Assembly: GCF_029784165.1 (NCBI RefSeq)
Contig: NC_073696.1
Span: 45,463,858 to 45,527,857, forward strand
DNA: 64,000 nt
Source of the DNA: Wyeomyia smithii
Lineage: Eukaryota > Arthropoda > Insecta > Diptera > Culicidae
Reading direction: 5' to 3'
The notes beneath the pieces are model-generated. The model saw only the letters and a program-made list of their open reading frames with translations. It had not been told where the DNA came from and made no database searches. Shown one piece after another: positions 46,585 to 58,732 of the stretch; within the stretch, counting starts at the first letter, position 1, and each line of letters starts with the position of its first letter. A program made the translations under genes and the position numbers.

Positions 46585-47221
46585 AATGGGAATGTGGGTC
46601 CATTTTTTACCAGTGTGCATTGGTTGTTGCACGTTGTACGATGCTGGCCAAACAAGCCAGTCGTCGTAGGTTCGAGTCTTGACTCGGGAGAGACTGTTAG
46701 TGTCAGTAGGATCGTTGCGTCCTGTATGCTTAACGGTTGGCTGCGAAGTCTATGTATAGTAAACAGAAGGTCAAGTTCCGAATCGGAATGTAGCATCAAG
46801 GCTTTGCTTTGCTTTGCATTGGTTGTTCAGAAGTGGTGCAACGAAAATTTACAGTGTTTTATCACCACTTCTAAATGGCCCACGTCCTGTCCCGATTTGA
46901 GTCTATTGGACTCTAGTATTTGGGAATACATGCTGGCAAAGCTGGGTGAAGTAAAACACATGACTTTTGACACTTTTAAAAAAATCATTTGGTGAAAATA
47001 TGGGTTTGCATGCCGATCGAAATCGTGCGTGCGGCTTGTGATAATTTTCAGGAGCGTTTGCGGGCCGTAATCAAATGCAAAGTTGAAAGATTTAAATTGA
47101 ACTGATTTACCTGTAACTTTCTTGTTCTACCATAATAATAAAAAAAAAACAGAGAAGAAATATTTATCTTTTTTAATTTTATGGCATGAATAAAGTGTAT
47201 CACTTTCACGGAGACACCCTG
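46585..47221 (+). pseudogene. Tc1/mariner transposase C-terminal part, split by a SINE
   Basis: Before the SINE the frame reads YQCALVV. After it come QKWCNENLQ, FITTSKWPTSCPDLSLLDSS (the PDLxPLD region around the third catalytic acid) and IWEYMLAKLGEVKHMTFDTF. After a frameshift it reads MPIEIVRAACDNFQERLRAV to a TGA at 47103-47105. The right end CGGAGACACCCTG at 47221, followed by TA, is compatible with a TA-targeting element. The left half is absent. Confidence 0.8.
46617..46827 (+). mobile_element. SINE copy 4 with 12-bp target duplication, inside the mariner frame
   Basis: SINE body 46629-46815 is 5'-truncated and has an internal deletion near GATCGTTGCGTCCTG. It ends in GCTTT repeats. 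GCATTGGTTGTT is repeated at 46617-46628 and 46816-46827. Removing SINE plus one repeat joins the two parts of the transposase frame. Confidence 0.92.
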
Positions 47222-50200
47222 TATTTCAAATAGAGTGGAACACCCTATTTCATGTTACAACATAAAAATTCGCACTATGCGCTCTGAAGATTGTCCTCAA
47301 ACCCAACGGCGTTTAAACACTACCCCAACAGATACGCCTCTGATCCAATGTAAAAGCATCTAACTGTAGCGTCGAGTGCAGCGACGCAAGTTTTTTGCGC
47401 ACAACGCGTGCTTCATTCAAGGCCTCTCGTTGATTATCATAATGTGGAAAACTGTGCGGGAGAAGGTGGTAGCAAAAAAAAGTGTAATTATTCTTGCCAG
47501 TGCACACATTCTCGTTGCGGATGCTGTTCGGTTCGCTTTTTTGTTTTATTATCATCCTCTTTCCGACCACCTTTCCAGGATGTCTTGTGTTAGAAATTAG
47601 GTTGGGCTAATTTTCACTTAAGTGATAATCTAATTAGGCAAATTGAAGAGTAAATATTGAAACTGTTTTGTTTTTTGTCTTTGAATGATTTCATTCTCTG
47701 AAAGTCCACATAGCTTCGGTATTTTCAATACATGTCCGTATAAAAATCGTATCAATAAAATACGATATGAGACAACTTGCAGAAGTTTCTGGCAAGCGCA
47801 TATCACACCTGTGATTTCGTTCGTAACACTCTGGTACCGCTACCGATCTATTTGAAAACGGCTGCGTATCTCTCGGTACCACAGCAATTCGAAAATAATT
47901 ATCCTCAACCAACTTAGTGTTTCTCCGCACTCTGCACTGCACTAATGCTGCAAAATGTAGAATTTTCCCCCTCTAATGAACTTTCTCCCGCTTGAAAAGG
48001 GTCCTGACAGGATCGTCGTTATCCTGTCCACGGCAGTGCGAACGAACAAGTCAAATTAACGTTCTCACTGCAGTGGCCTCCTCCGGTTTCCAGTGCCAAC
48101 CTGGCTGTCAGCAGGATCGTATACCAGCTATTGCTGTTTATAATTTCATGAGGCAAGTTTGCAGAAACTGCTTTTCGCTCATTCTGGCACCGGTGGCAGC
48201 AGCAGCAAACAAGCAAAAAACGCCAGTTGACACAATGCACACCACATGGGGAAAGTGTGGCCTTAATTAACGGTTTGGAACTGATTGCGGTGGAATAGAA
48301 CCAGTAGGAAAATGACTTTTCTTTGTCCTGATTCGATCTGTGATTACTGAACTCGATTATATGGAATTAGAACTGCTGCTCATGGTATGACTTTTTATAA
48401 TTCCTTTACAGGCGATTAGTATCGATTTCTTTGTACGATGCCACCATAAAACCAGTAACAAATTACGAACCCTAATGTGGTATGTAAACACGTTCTCAAA
48501 GTACACTTTTATGAGGTTTTCATGAACAGTACAGTAATAAACATTCCAGCTTAGGTCTAATACGGGAATTAAAATATGAGTAAACTAGGCGCCGTCTCCG
48601 GACCTGGACCGACGTTTCCGTTTCCGGGCGTTGTTTACTGTGGCCACTTGCAGTGACGTGCTACCTTTTGTTCTGTTCTTTTCTTCACGTTTCCTTTTGT
48701 ACTGTCGCTAGGTCGTTCGCAGTCTGGTGGTATTTATGAAATAATAACCAGAAAGCATAACCGTAATTACCCAAATCACGCGATGACGAGGCGGAAAATG
48801 GTTAAATATTTGACCTCACCTTGGACTCTTCCGGTCAACAGGGCGATGAATAAGGGAGGGAGAAGGGGATTTTTCGTTTGTTGTAGATCAACATGGATGA
48901 AGGAAATGGTTTTACAATACAGCCTAGTTTTGTTGCTGATTTCACTGGCAGCATCGAAATATATGTTTGCAACCATATTCAGCTCCATTTGATTGGTTCC
49001 ACTAGCAGCATTTCCTTAATCCACCATGTAACGCGAAAAGCAAACATCGCATGCTGTAGTGACATTTTTCACACCGTTTCATTTCGCTCCCCAGCATAAG
49101 TGGTAGCATCTACTGACACTTCCAGCCATTACCAAACGTTGCAACGACCATTCCGGACCGGTCGGAAGGGTCAGCGCAAGACAGATAACTATCCGCTGGG
49201 ACCACTGGGACCGTTACTGCAATATTGATTAATCCTATAACAACTGCCAACCGGAACAGGATCGATTCAAGCATTCCTGCCCTCCACACACTGTCGGCTG
49301 ATAAAGATGGATTGATCTATCCACACATAATTAACTTTATTCAATTAAGACTGTGGTTTTACTGGTTTTCTTCGAATAGTTCGGTTAGCCGCCCTTAACC
49401 GGACGTTCCCGGAAGCCTGACATAGCGAAAATGTTCCTATCATGGTCACTAGCCAGGCTGATAAAGATGTGGCTGTGAAGTAATGTTTTCCCTTCCTCGC
49501 TGCTGCTGGGCTACAGTCGACCGCCACGAGAGCAGCACTCCCGTTCCTGCTATCAATGTCTCGGCCGCACAGTGTAGTGATAAAGTCGGCAACCTGTTCA
49601 CCAATAGAAGGAAGACGAAAATTTATACACTGTAACTTCTATTGGTAGGGATTCCTTTGAACTAGATACCAGCGCTGCCGTCGAAGGGAATGCAATTTTT
49701 CTTCTCCCCTCGTACGCAGCGACGCGACACCAGCGGTAGGCTGATATCTATATGGGGTCGAAGAGGCAGACGACAAAAAAAAAAACAACAACGAGGGTTA
49801 CTTCCGGTCCAAATCACTTCCATCTAATTAAGACTGCATTCTTGATCGATCGAGTTTTTCTTCGACACTTACGAAGAACGTCTCCACCCTAGGCTGTTTA
49901 TTTTATTGGTAGGTGCTGAGGAAAATTTCAACTATGTGCGCGACTGGCGTAATTGAATTGGAGTGTGTAATAAGAACCACACAATTTAATAAACCCTACT
50001 CTTCGCCCGAAAGCTGGGTCCGGAGGGGGAGGGTTAGTCATTTTGGTCTGCTAGTTGGTGTTGGTTGATGTCGAACGTTTTGGGTTTGGATCGAACGGTC
50101 CGATTAGTAGGATGTCTGCGAGGATAATGTAATCATCACAGTCATTAAGGTCGTGCCCTCTTGGGACTCATAACAGAAATGAAATACACAAGAGTGTATG

Positions 50201-50240
50201 GAAACACATGAATTTTGAACACGACGGCATATGATGATGC
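47222..50240. other. Low-repeat, GC-richer DNA; no gene identified
   Basis: Mixed composition, few repeats, frames up to 92 codons without recognisable domains and with opposite-strand overlap. The character resembles 26.4-29.6 kb. Probably intron or intergenic DNA with possible regulatory content. Confidence 0.4.
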
Positions 50241-52290
50241 CTAAAGACCAGAAAATTGGGGTTGAGAAAATGATTTCAAATTTGAATCAAATAAATCGGA
50301 TAACTTCTTGAAGGACAGAAAAAAGAATAAATAAGTAACCATACTAGAGATCAACATAGTAGAAATTGGTCGGAATTTGTTTTTCTCTGGTCTCAACTTT
50401 TGTCCAAAAAATCGAAAAATTATCGAAAAGCATTGTTTCTAATTTGATGCATTGAACCCGAAAAAACTGCGAGAAAAGACAAATTTAAACACGTTTTCTA
50501 AGGGCAGAGAATGTGAAAGACAATATACAAGAAAGATTTCCATTTTGCATCCTAAGTCAAACCTGAAACAAGGCTCTTATGACTTAACGCAAAACTCTTC
50601 ACAACGACATAAAAATAAAGTAGAGAAACTTACCACAAATTTTGCTCAAAATAGTCTATAATGCTTCTCAAGCCCAGAAATTAAAGGAGGGAGAAATGAT
50701 ACCGAATTCGGTCAAAAATGGCCAAAAGCTGGAAATAAACGAACAGAAATGACCTTGAATATGCTTTCAAGTAAATGAAAAACTATTCTGAATGTATCAG
50801 AATGCCACAAACAAAATGGAAACAGTTATGAAGACTTTTGAAAACTAGAAAATGTGAAAAGGTTCAAAACAGATATGAATCCGCTGCTGGAAGTTAGTAA
50901 ATGTGAATAAAATTTAATTTAAAATAATCGAAAACAGTTCCAAGCTCAAGAAAAGCTGCAAAAGTATTATTCTCAATACTATTATTAACAACTTTTGAGA
51001 TTTTGAAAAGCAGGAAAATAATGGAATAAACTGAAAACACCACGAAAAAACGAAACAAATTAATCTATGAATGCTCAGCATACAGATTAGTTGAAAAATA
51101 GCTTCTAATGGCTCAGAAAGAAAACAAAAGCGTAGATTGATTACTAAAACACAGAAAATTATCCCATACGCAACTTGAGATAATAGGAAACTCCAAACGT
51201 TTCTAAGGGCAAGAGAACCACATAAGGATATTGATCTAAAATTCGGCTTAAAATAATAAAAAGATATGGTGGAAATCGTTTGTTTAGAGTCCAATTACTG
51301 AACAATCACTAAGTCGACATTATCTTTATTTATCCGAATTTTCTTCGCAGATCGTAGGTGGTTTTGTTTTTTTCTAAAGCTTTTGACAAATTATTTTTTT
51401 TTACGCTGATTTTGAAATTTGAACCGATTCATACGGATTTCGAAATTTACTGACTTTATTTTTCATATTTATAACGTTTATTTTTACACGCTTCGTATCC
51501 CCAGTGTAAAAGCCACTTTAGTGCATTGAAACACGTTGAGAAAGACGGTTCAATTTCTAAGCAGCTTTTAGAACACAGAACAAAGCTTTGTTATCCTCCA
51601 GCAGCAGGGTGCAACATGCAACAACATGATATACAGTCAAACCAGTTTTTGTGCGAGATTTATGTTTTGTACATTCGTATAACATATGGAATATAATTTC
51701 TTTGCATCTTGCGAAACTGGGGAAATGACATAATATGAAAAAAGGCGGAGCACACGAAACATTGCGTGTAGAAGGTAAACGTGTGGTCCAATTGATTTTT
51801 GGTGCATCTTTTGTTTGTTTTGCAATTGAAAAGATGTGTTTATTATAGCGAAAGTTTGATGAGAAACTTCACCTATAGATTAAGACATTAGTGTTCAAGA
51901 TTCGTTTAGTAAAAGTGACAATGCATGCATTCCAAGCGACATGAAGCGTACGATTCTACACTATATCATCATGTTCTCAGTTATAGAATAAAAAAAACTG
52001 GAATTTACAAGAATGGGAGGTAGAACTTATTTCAAGTTGGACGTAAAATGTCCCAAAAATGAAGAATAACAAAAAACCTAAAGTTGGTTCGAATCAACTA
52101 ATCAACTTCTTCTGAGAAACAGATGAACATAAAAATAGAAATGATCCTACATTTGGCTATTAATAACCTTAAATCGTTTTAAATGGTAAAAATATTAACA
52201 AACAAAACGAAAATTAGGTACAAAGTAACAAAAATACTTCTACAGGGTAGAAAACAAGCAACAGTTTAAACATGTTACTAAGGGTCAAAC
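50241..52290. repeat. Purine-rich plus strand, possibly a decayed inverted satellite array
   Basis: Strongly A/G-biased on the plus strand. Recurrent loose phrases (TTTCTAAGGGCA at about 50495 and 51200, ACTAAGGGTCAAAC at 52277) and a stretch around 50695-50730 (GAAATGATACCGAATTC, AAAATGGCCAAAAGCTGG) resemble the reverse complement of the 68-bp satellite at 53.3-55.7 kb. Period and identity could not be measured by eye. The 126-codon minus frame at 50914-51294 is a composition effect. Confidence 0.35.
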
Positions 52291-53072
52291 ATTATTTGCA
52301 GTGTTGGGCACCGCCAACCGAAAATTTAGCGACACTAATCGGAAAATTTAGCTCGATAAATGCTAAACCCACATTAGCGGAACTTTCGCTAATCGCTAAC
52401 TTATTAACATGTAAATAGTCACATCGCTATATTTATTGCTTGTGTTTTGTATGTTTGTGTCCCAACACTTCAATTTTTGGTGGTAAATTAAACGAAAACA
52501 ATTACTTTTAAGAGCTATTCACAATAACTTTAAATACTTTTAGGAATGTTTTCATAGAAATTCAATTATTATCTGAATCGAAAAAGTAGATCCAAAGTTG
52601 TCATAATTTTAAGTGCATTGCAATTTACAAAAGTTCTTGTTGTGTCGCAAATTCAATCTAGACCTTGAGCTTGTTCTTCAAAATGCTTCTGTGGCTTGTA
52701 CGATAACTTAAACTCCATTCTAGGGTAAAAAGACTTTCGAAGCAATTTACTGCCCTTCCAAGCATAGTTGTTTCAGTTTGCATAAGGTTTGTGGAGAACA
52801 TGGGACTACTATGATTGAAACGGCAGTTTACGTTTCGTTTCGAAGTAGCTTACGTACGCCATCAGCAGTTTTTCTAAATAGTTTTACTGTCGCTTCGCTA
52901 CAAAATTTGGCGAAATAGCGATTAGCGTTTCGAAGGCAAAACTTCTAGCGACGCTAACAGTTTCGCTAACCACCTTAAAAATTAGCGAAATCGCTAAACC
53001 GTTAACTGAATATTAGCGTCGCTAATTAGCGATTAGCGAATTAGCGGAATGGTACCCACCACTAATTATTTG
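52291..53072. mobile_element. hAT-type element family H3 (TTAGCG-rich), perfect 8-bp target duplication
   Basis: The element is 52299-53064 (766 bp). The ends CAGTGTTGGGCACC and GGTACCCACCACTA are imperfect inverted repeats of the (C/T)AGTG hAT type. ATTATTTG flanks both sides exactly (52291-52298 and 53065-53072). The ends, especially the last 180 bases, are packed with TTAGCG/CGCTAA motifs in both directions; the middle (52440-52850) is ordinary sequence. No transposase frame. It inserted into the purine-rich region. Confidence 0.92.
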
Positions 53073-53285
53073 CGATCTAGGAAATCAAACAAATAATTCA
53101 AATAGCTGTTGTAAACCCAAGCAAACGTATTATAATTAAAGAAGAGGTTTAAAATGATTGTGAACCACATCAATGGATAATAAAACTAGAAACAATGATT
53201 TTAAATTTGGCTCGAAAGACACAAACAAAGTTTCCCAAAACTTTGAAATATTTAGAAAATCTCGTAACAAAAATGACTACCTTCG

Positions 53286-55690
53286 GCCGACTTCGGCCAT
53301 TCTGAGCTCAATTTGGAAACAATTTCTTTTTTGGCCTTTTCTGGCCTTTAGAAGGCGATTTCGGCCATTCTGAGCTCAATTTGGGATCAATTTCTTTTTT
53401 GGCCTTTTCTGGCCTTTAGAAGGTGATTTCGGCCATTCTGAGCTCAATTTGGGATTATTTTCTTTTTTGGCCTTTTCTGGCCTTTAGAAGGCGATTTCGG
53501 CCATTCTGAGCTCAATTTGGGATCATTTTCTTTTTTGGCCTTTTCTGACCTTTAGAAGGTGATTTCGGCCATTCTGAGCTTAATTTGGGATTATTTTCTT
53601 TTGTGGCCTTTACTCGCCATTAGACGGCGATTTCAGCAATTCTGAGCTCAATTTGGTATCATTTTCTTTTGTGGCCTTTAGACGGCGATTTCGGCCATTC
53701 TGAGCTCAATTTGGGATCATTTTCTTTTTTGGCCTTTTCTGACCTTTATAAGACGTTTTCAGTCATTCTGAGCTCAATTTGGGATCATTTTCTTTTGTGG
53801 CCTTTTCTCGCCTTTAGAAGGCGATTTCGGCCATTCTGAGCTCAATTTGGGATCATTTTTTTTTACCTTTTCTGACCTTTCGAAGACGATTTCGGCCATT
53901 CTGAGCTCAATTTGGAATCAATTTCTTTTTTGGCCTTTTCTGGCTTTTAGAAGGCGATTTCGGCCATTCTGAACTCAATTTGGGATTATTTTCTTTTTTG
54001 GCCTTTTCTGGCCTTTAGAAGGTGATTTCGGCCATTCTGAGCTCAATTTGGGATCATTTTCTTTTTTGGCCTTTTCTGACCTTTATAAGACGTTTTCAGT
54101 CATTCTGAGCTCAATTTGGGATCATTTTCTTTTGTGGCCTTTTCTCGCCTTTAGAAGGCGATTTCGGCCATTCTGAGCTCAATTTGGGATCATTTTCTTT
54201 TTTGGCCTTTTCTGGCCTTTAGAAGGTGATTTCGGCCATTCTGAGCTCAATTTGGGATCATTTTCTTTTTTGGCCTTTTCTGACCTTTATAAGACGTTTT
54301 CAGTCATTCTGAGCTCAATTTGGGATCATTTTCTTTTGTGGCCTTTTCTCGCCTTTAGAAGGCGATTTCGGCCATTCTGAGCTCAATTTGGGATCATTTT
54401 CTTTTTTGGCCTTTTTTGACCTTTCGAAGACGATTTCGGCCATTCTGAGCTCAATTTGGAAACAATTTCTTTTTTGGCCTTTTCTGGCCTTTAGAAGGCA
54501 ATTTCCGCCATTCTGAGCTCAATTTGGGATCATTTTCTTTTTTGGCTTTTTCTGGCCTTTAGAAGGCGATTTCGGCCATTCTGAGCTCAATTTGGGATCA
54601 TTTTCTTTTTTGGCTTTTTCTGGCCTTTAGAAGGCGATTTCGGCCATTCTGAGCTCAATTTGGGATCATTTTCTTTTTTGGCCTTTTCTGGCCTTTGGAA
54701 GGTGATTTCGGCCATTCTGAGCTCAATTTGGGATCATTTTCTTTTTTGGCCTTTTCTGACCTTTAGAAGGTGATTTCGGCCATTCTGAGCTCAATTTGGG
54801 ATCATTTTCTTTTTTGGCCTTTTCTGACCTTTATAAGACGTTTTCAGTCATTCTCAGCTCAATTTGGGATCATTTTCTTTTGTGGCCTTTTCTCGCCTTT
54901 AGAAGGCGATTTCGGCCATTCTGAGCTCAATTTGGGATCATTTTCTTTTTTGGCCTTTTTGACCTTTCGAAGACGATTTCGGCCATTCTGAGCTCAATTT
55001 GGAAACAATTTCTTTTTTGGCCTTTTCTGGCCTTTAGAAGGCGATTTCCGCCATTCTGAGCTCAATTTGGGATCATTTTCTTTTTTGGCTTTTTCTGGCC
55101 TTTAGAAGGCGATTTCGGCCATTCTGAGCTCAATTTGGGATCATTTTCTTTTTTGGCTTTTTCTGGCCTTTAGAAGGCGATTTCGGCCATTCTGAGCTCA
55201 ATTTGGGATCATTTTCTTTTTTGGCCTTTTCTGGCCTTTGGAAGGTGATTTCGGCCATTCTGAGCTCAATTTGGGATCATTTTCTTTTTTGGCCTTTTCT
55301 GACCTTTATAAGACGTTTTCAGTCATTCTGAGCTCAATTTGGGATCATTTTCTTTTGTGGCCTTTTCTCGCCTTTAGAAGGCGATTTCGGCCATTCTGAG
55401 CTCAATTTGGGATCATTTTCTTTTTTGGCCTTTTCTGACCTTTCGAAGACGATTTCGGCCATTCTGAGCTCAATTTGGAATCATTTTCGTTTTTGGCCTT
55501 TTCTGGCTTTTAGAAGGTGATTTCAGCCATTCTGAACTCAATTTGGGATTATTTTCTTTTTTGGCCTTTTTTAGCCTTTAGAAGGTGATTTCGGCCATTC
55601 TGAGCTCAATTTGGGATTATTTTCTTTTTTGGCCTTTTCTGGCATTTAGAAAGGGTTTCCGGCTATTCTGAGCTTAATTTAGGATCTATA
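53286..55690. repeat. 68-bp satellite array, about 35 monomers, with higher-order repeats
   Basis: The monomer contains GATTTCGGCCATTCTGAGCT, CAATTTGGGATCATTTTC and TTTTTTGGCCTTTTCTGGCC, then TTTAGAAGGC. A variant with GACCTTTATAAGACG recurs at 53741, 54078, 54282, 54826 and 55301, that is at intervals of 5, 3, 8 and 7 monomers. From 54282 on, the order of monomer variants repeats as a block. Each monomer has a GAGCTC site. The monomer is not a multiple of three, so the 73-codon frame at 54770-54991 is not a protein gene. The array is only about 1 kb upstream of the first kinesin exon. Confidence 0.96.
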
Positions 55691-56717
55691 TTTTTGGCCT
55701 TTACTGGCCTTTTTTCATAATTCACTTTTTCGATTAGATTGAAAACACTCTTAAACGAAATCCTAAAATCAATGTTTATAGTGCCATCAGATTGGTTGGG
55801 CAGATTTTCATAGAGAGATGTGCATTGTTTGAGTAGAAGGCGAAGACTAATTAGTTTAGATTTATTAAAATTATATGAGGGTTACAATAGATTGATTTTG
55901 TGTGTGGATTGGTAGAAAGAATTTAAAATGATGTAATCGGGAACAATGACACACTATTATATTATATTAAAAGAATGAAGCACGTTTATTGTAGTGCTCT
56001 GAGTGTTACACTAACCATTAATGCGACGAAATAGTGATGATGATGATGATGTTGATGATGACGCTACAAATGTATTTAATACCAGCACTAATCTCAAAAT
56101 ATGTTTTCTATTGATAATAAAATCACAGAATGTCTAACATATAGTTTATGAAATCTCTTTTAATAAGGCATGAAAATCTGACTGAATTTAGCAAATAAAA
56201 GTGGTCATAATCACATTTTAAGCATACCTGTGTCCTGTGTACGAGCATTATTATCTCCCCGAGTATAGTTGCCAGGCTAAGAGCCAGTACTCATGAACGG
56301 CGAATGGGATGACTTAATAAATATTCATTAATTTATTCGTACATCAATTCGAGAAAGCAGTTGCGATAAATCACATTTCCATATTTTTTCCTTCTACATT
56401 CAAACCGGCTCTAATTTTTGCTGACACTAACCTTCTGAAGCAAACAATCAAAATATTTTTGCTATGGCCTGTTATGATGAAATATTATTTGTACATTATT
56501 TACTAGTTTATGGGTTCATATTTGCCATAAATTAACAGAATGATAAAAAAATATTTGAAAATCTTACATATATTATTATATTATGCATACATTTAACACC
56601 TGCTTATTCTTAAAGGCGAACATTCGTATTTACCATAAATAAATTCAAATTTTCCACCGTTCAGCCTTACACACATCAACTACAAGGTTTTATTTGCTTT
56701 GCCCGCTCCACTTCCAG
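55691..56717 (+). other. Presumed intron upstream of kinesin exon 1
   Basis: AT-rich sequence with a GAT repeat (56036-56062) and no recognised repeat family. It ends in a pyrimidine-containing acceptor, TTTGCTTTGCCCGCTCCACTTCCAG (last base 56717). Confidence 0.6.
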
Positions 56718-56996
56718 GTCAAGGTAATGCTTCGGGTTTCGGATGACCCACCCAAAGCGGCTGCTCAGGCCGGCAGCCAGGAAGAAACACAAACTGCAAC
56801 CGTACAGTCCGCGTCGGCTGGCGGTGGTGGCAGCAGCAGTTATCTAACGGTGGACAAGAAGAAACGCCAGGTGACGCTGTGTGAAACGCAAACAAACCTC
56901 GCCAGCAGCAGTGCAGCGACGCCGGAGCGTGGCCCAATGGTATCAGCACCGAAAATGTTTGCATTCGATGCATTATTTACGACCGAGGACTCCCAG
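56718..56996 (+). CDS. KIF26-like: KIF26-family atypical kinesin, exon with start of motor domain
   Basis: Acceptor CTTCCAG ends at 56717 and donor CAG|GTAGGT starts at 56997; the 279-base exon is 93 codons, phase 0 at both ends. It opens VKVMLRVSDDPP (first beta strand of the motor), has an Ala/Gly/Ser-rich insert, then SYLTVDKKKRQVTLCE and MVSAPKMFAFDALF, ending TEDSQ. The pair 'VDxxKKQxTLY' and 'PKMFAFDA(V/L)F' is specific to the KIF26 / fly CG14535 group rather than conventional kinesins. Vertebrate KIF26 motors bind microtubules but lack ATPase activity and act in signalling and cell adhesion; applying that here is inference. The upstream ATG at 56694 lies in the acceptor tract, so the true start is in an earlier exon not identified. 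Confidence 0.9.
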
Positions 56997-58732
56997 GTAG
57001 GTTTGCCGAAAAGGAACACCCTCTTGTTGTTGTTGTGATCAGTTATACGTACAAAGAAGGGGTGTGATTGCGTGTGAGAGAACAAACTGCAGTGGATAGA
57101 TAGAGAATAACACATACGAGTTAGGGAGGTTTTATACGGGATACGAAAATTTAATGCTGTGGATAATCAGTTAATCGAGCGTTACTCTGCGGAGGGCACG
57201 ATTACTGGTTGGATTCTTTGTTTTCACTATTCTCGAGCTGGCTGGTTTCTAACTTTCATGATGTCATTCTATTTGATTCATAAAATAATACTGAATTTTA
57301 GCCTAATTGAAATTTAGATTTTTTGATACTTTGGTATAGAATTATTTCATCATTACTCTTGGAAAAAAATATTCTTTTATGTTTCCAAATAATCAAAATG
57401 GTTTTCAACAATCACACCTATCGGTGAAAGCAGCATACCTTCCTATGCAGCAGTAAGATGTGTCTGAAACGCAAACTACTCGCGTAGGATTTCCATTGTT
57501 TATTCCGTTCGGTTGGATCAATGTGGGGTGAATAATTGATTGGAAGCAATCGCATCCATTCATTAGGTATTAGCATAGCTCCTATCTTTCCTTTCCTCCT
57601 CATCACTAAGCCAGTGGCGGGTGGCTGGACAGCAGACACCAATTGGATCGGGTTAATGGAGTGTGAATTTGACGAGTGTCGGTGAAGTGAGCATCTTGAT
57701 TTATATTTAAAAGCATTGGCACGGACAGAGTTACTACAGAGGAAAAGGGATTCAATTCACTCGCCGAGTTTTGATTTTTCGGCTTCGACATTCGTTGAGC
57801 GGGATTATTGTTAATTTACCCTCCGATAAATTAGAACTTTTAGCTTTATCCCAGCTTAATATTATTTTTGCTAGCTGGAACAAAATTTAGGAAAATAACA
57901 GTCAATTCTTTTAGCTTTTCATATATTTATTTAAATTCACACTGTTATACAATATTGGTAACCTACGCTAGCTTCGTCAGGTAAGCTAGAAAATTTACAC
58001 CCACCATTATCCTGGTAATCTTCTCCCCCCCACTGGCTTCCGCACCAGGAGGAAACGATTTGCGGAGTAAGCAAAAATCTCGAAAGCATAATCTAATAAC
58101 GAGCCATCTTATAGCTAAGCAAAATCCAGACGGATGAGCTGAAAACGAGTCCTCGCGACGTCGTTGCCGTCGTCATTCGACAGAACTGGAGCTCGGTACG
58201 AAATTATTAGTATGCCGGTGGAGACGCACGCACCTGGTGGCGAATGCTCTTTGACCAGCGAGCACGACGGAAGGATAAAAAGTATTAAAGGGCAGACACG
58301 GTATGATAATGATGAATAATGTCGTTGGATTGGCACCGGTTTCATCGGACATTATACGGAAGCGAATACTTTCGTCATGAGCGCGACAACCAAGGTTTCC
58401 GTAAGAAGAAGACAACGAAAAACTTCTTCCGTTGAGAGTATAGACAACCGGGCAAACAGGTTGACAGAAAGTTAGCTAATGAAAAACGTGATCTTAATGC
58501 GAAATTACTATCGTCTTCGTCAAACGGAGTTTCTGGAAAAGGATACTTCTAGGGTTTCCTCGCTCGTTAGTCGGCGGTTGGAAATTTCCGATACAATTAC
58601 TGACAGCTCGGGATTAGAATCTTTTGTTTGCGTGAAGAATAGGAAATCCAATTTAATGACAATCTTGATTATTAATTAATAATCAATTATAATTACGGTT
58701 TTGTTTGTTCTTGTTGTTGTTTCCTTCCACAG
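56997..58732 (+). other. Kinesin intron, 1.7 kb
   Basis: Starts GTAGGTTTG and ends TTCCTTCCACAG. Contains short frames on both strands (for example 57418-57642, 58115-58415) with no domains. The composition is fairly even and no repeat family of the window is present, unlike the next intron. Confidence 0.8.

Noticed and set aside
54770..54991. 73-codon frame in the satellite
   Set aside because: The 68-bp monomer changes frame at each unit, so the open stretch reflects indels and composition, not selection.
53286..55690. Regular repeat array considered as CRISPR
   Set aside because: Monomers are contiguous with no unique spacers, the setting is a eukaryotic genome, and variant order shows a satellite.
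56694..57038. Taking the full 114-codon frame as one protein
   Set aside because: The ATG lies inside the polypyrimidine/acceptor tract and the end runs past a canonical GTAGGT donor; homology begins exactly at the acceptor and stops at the donor.
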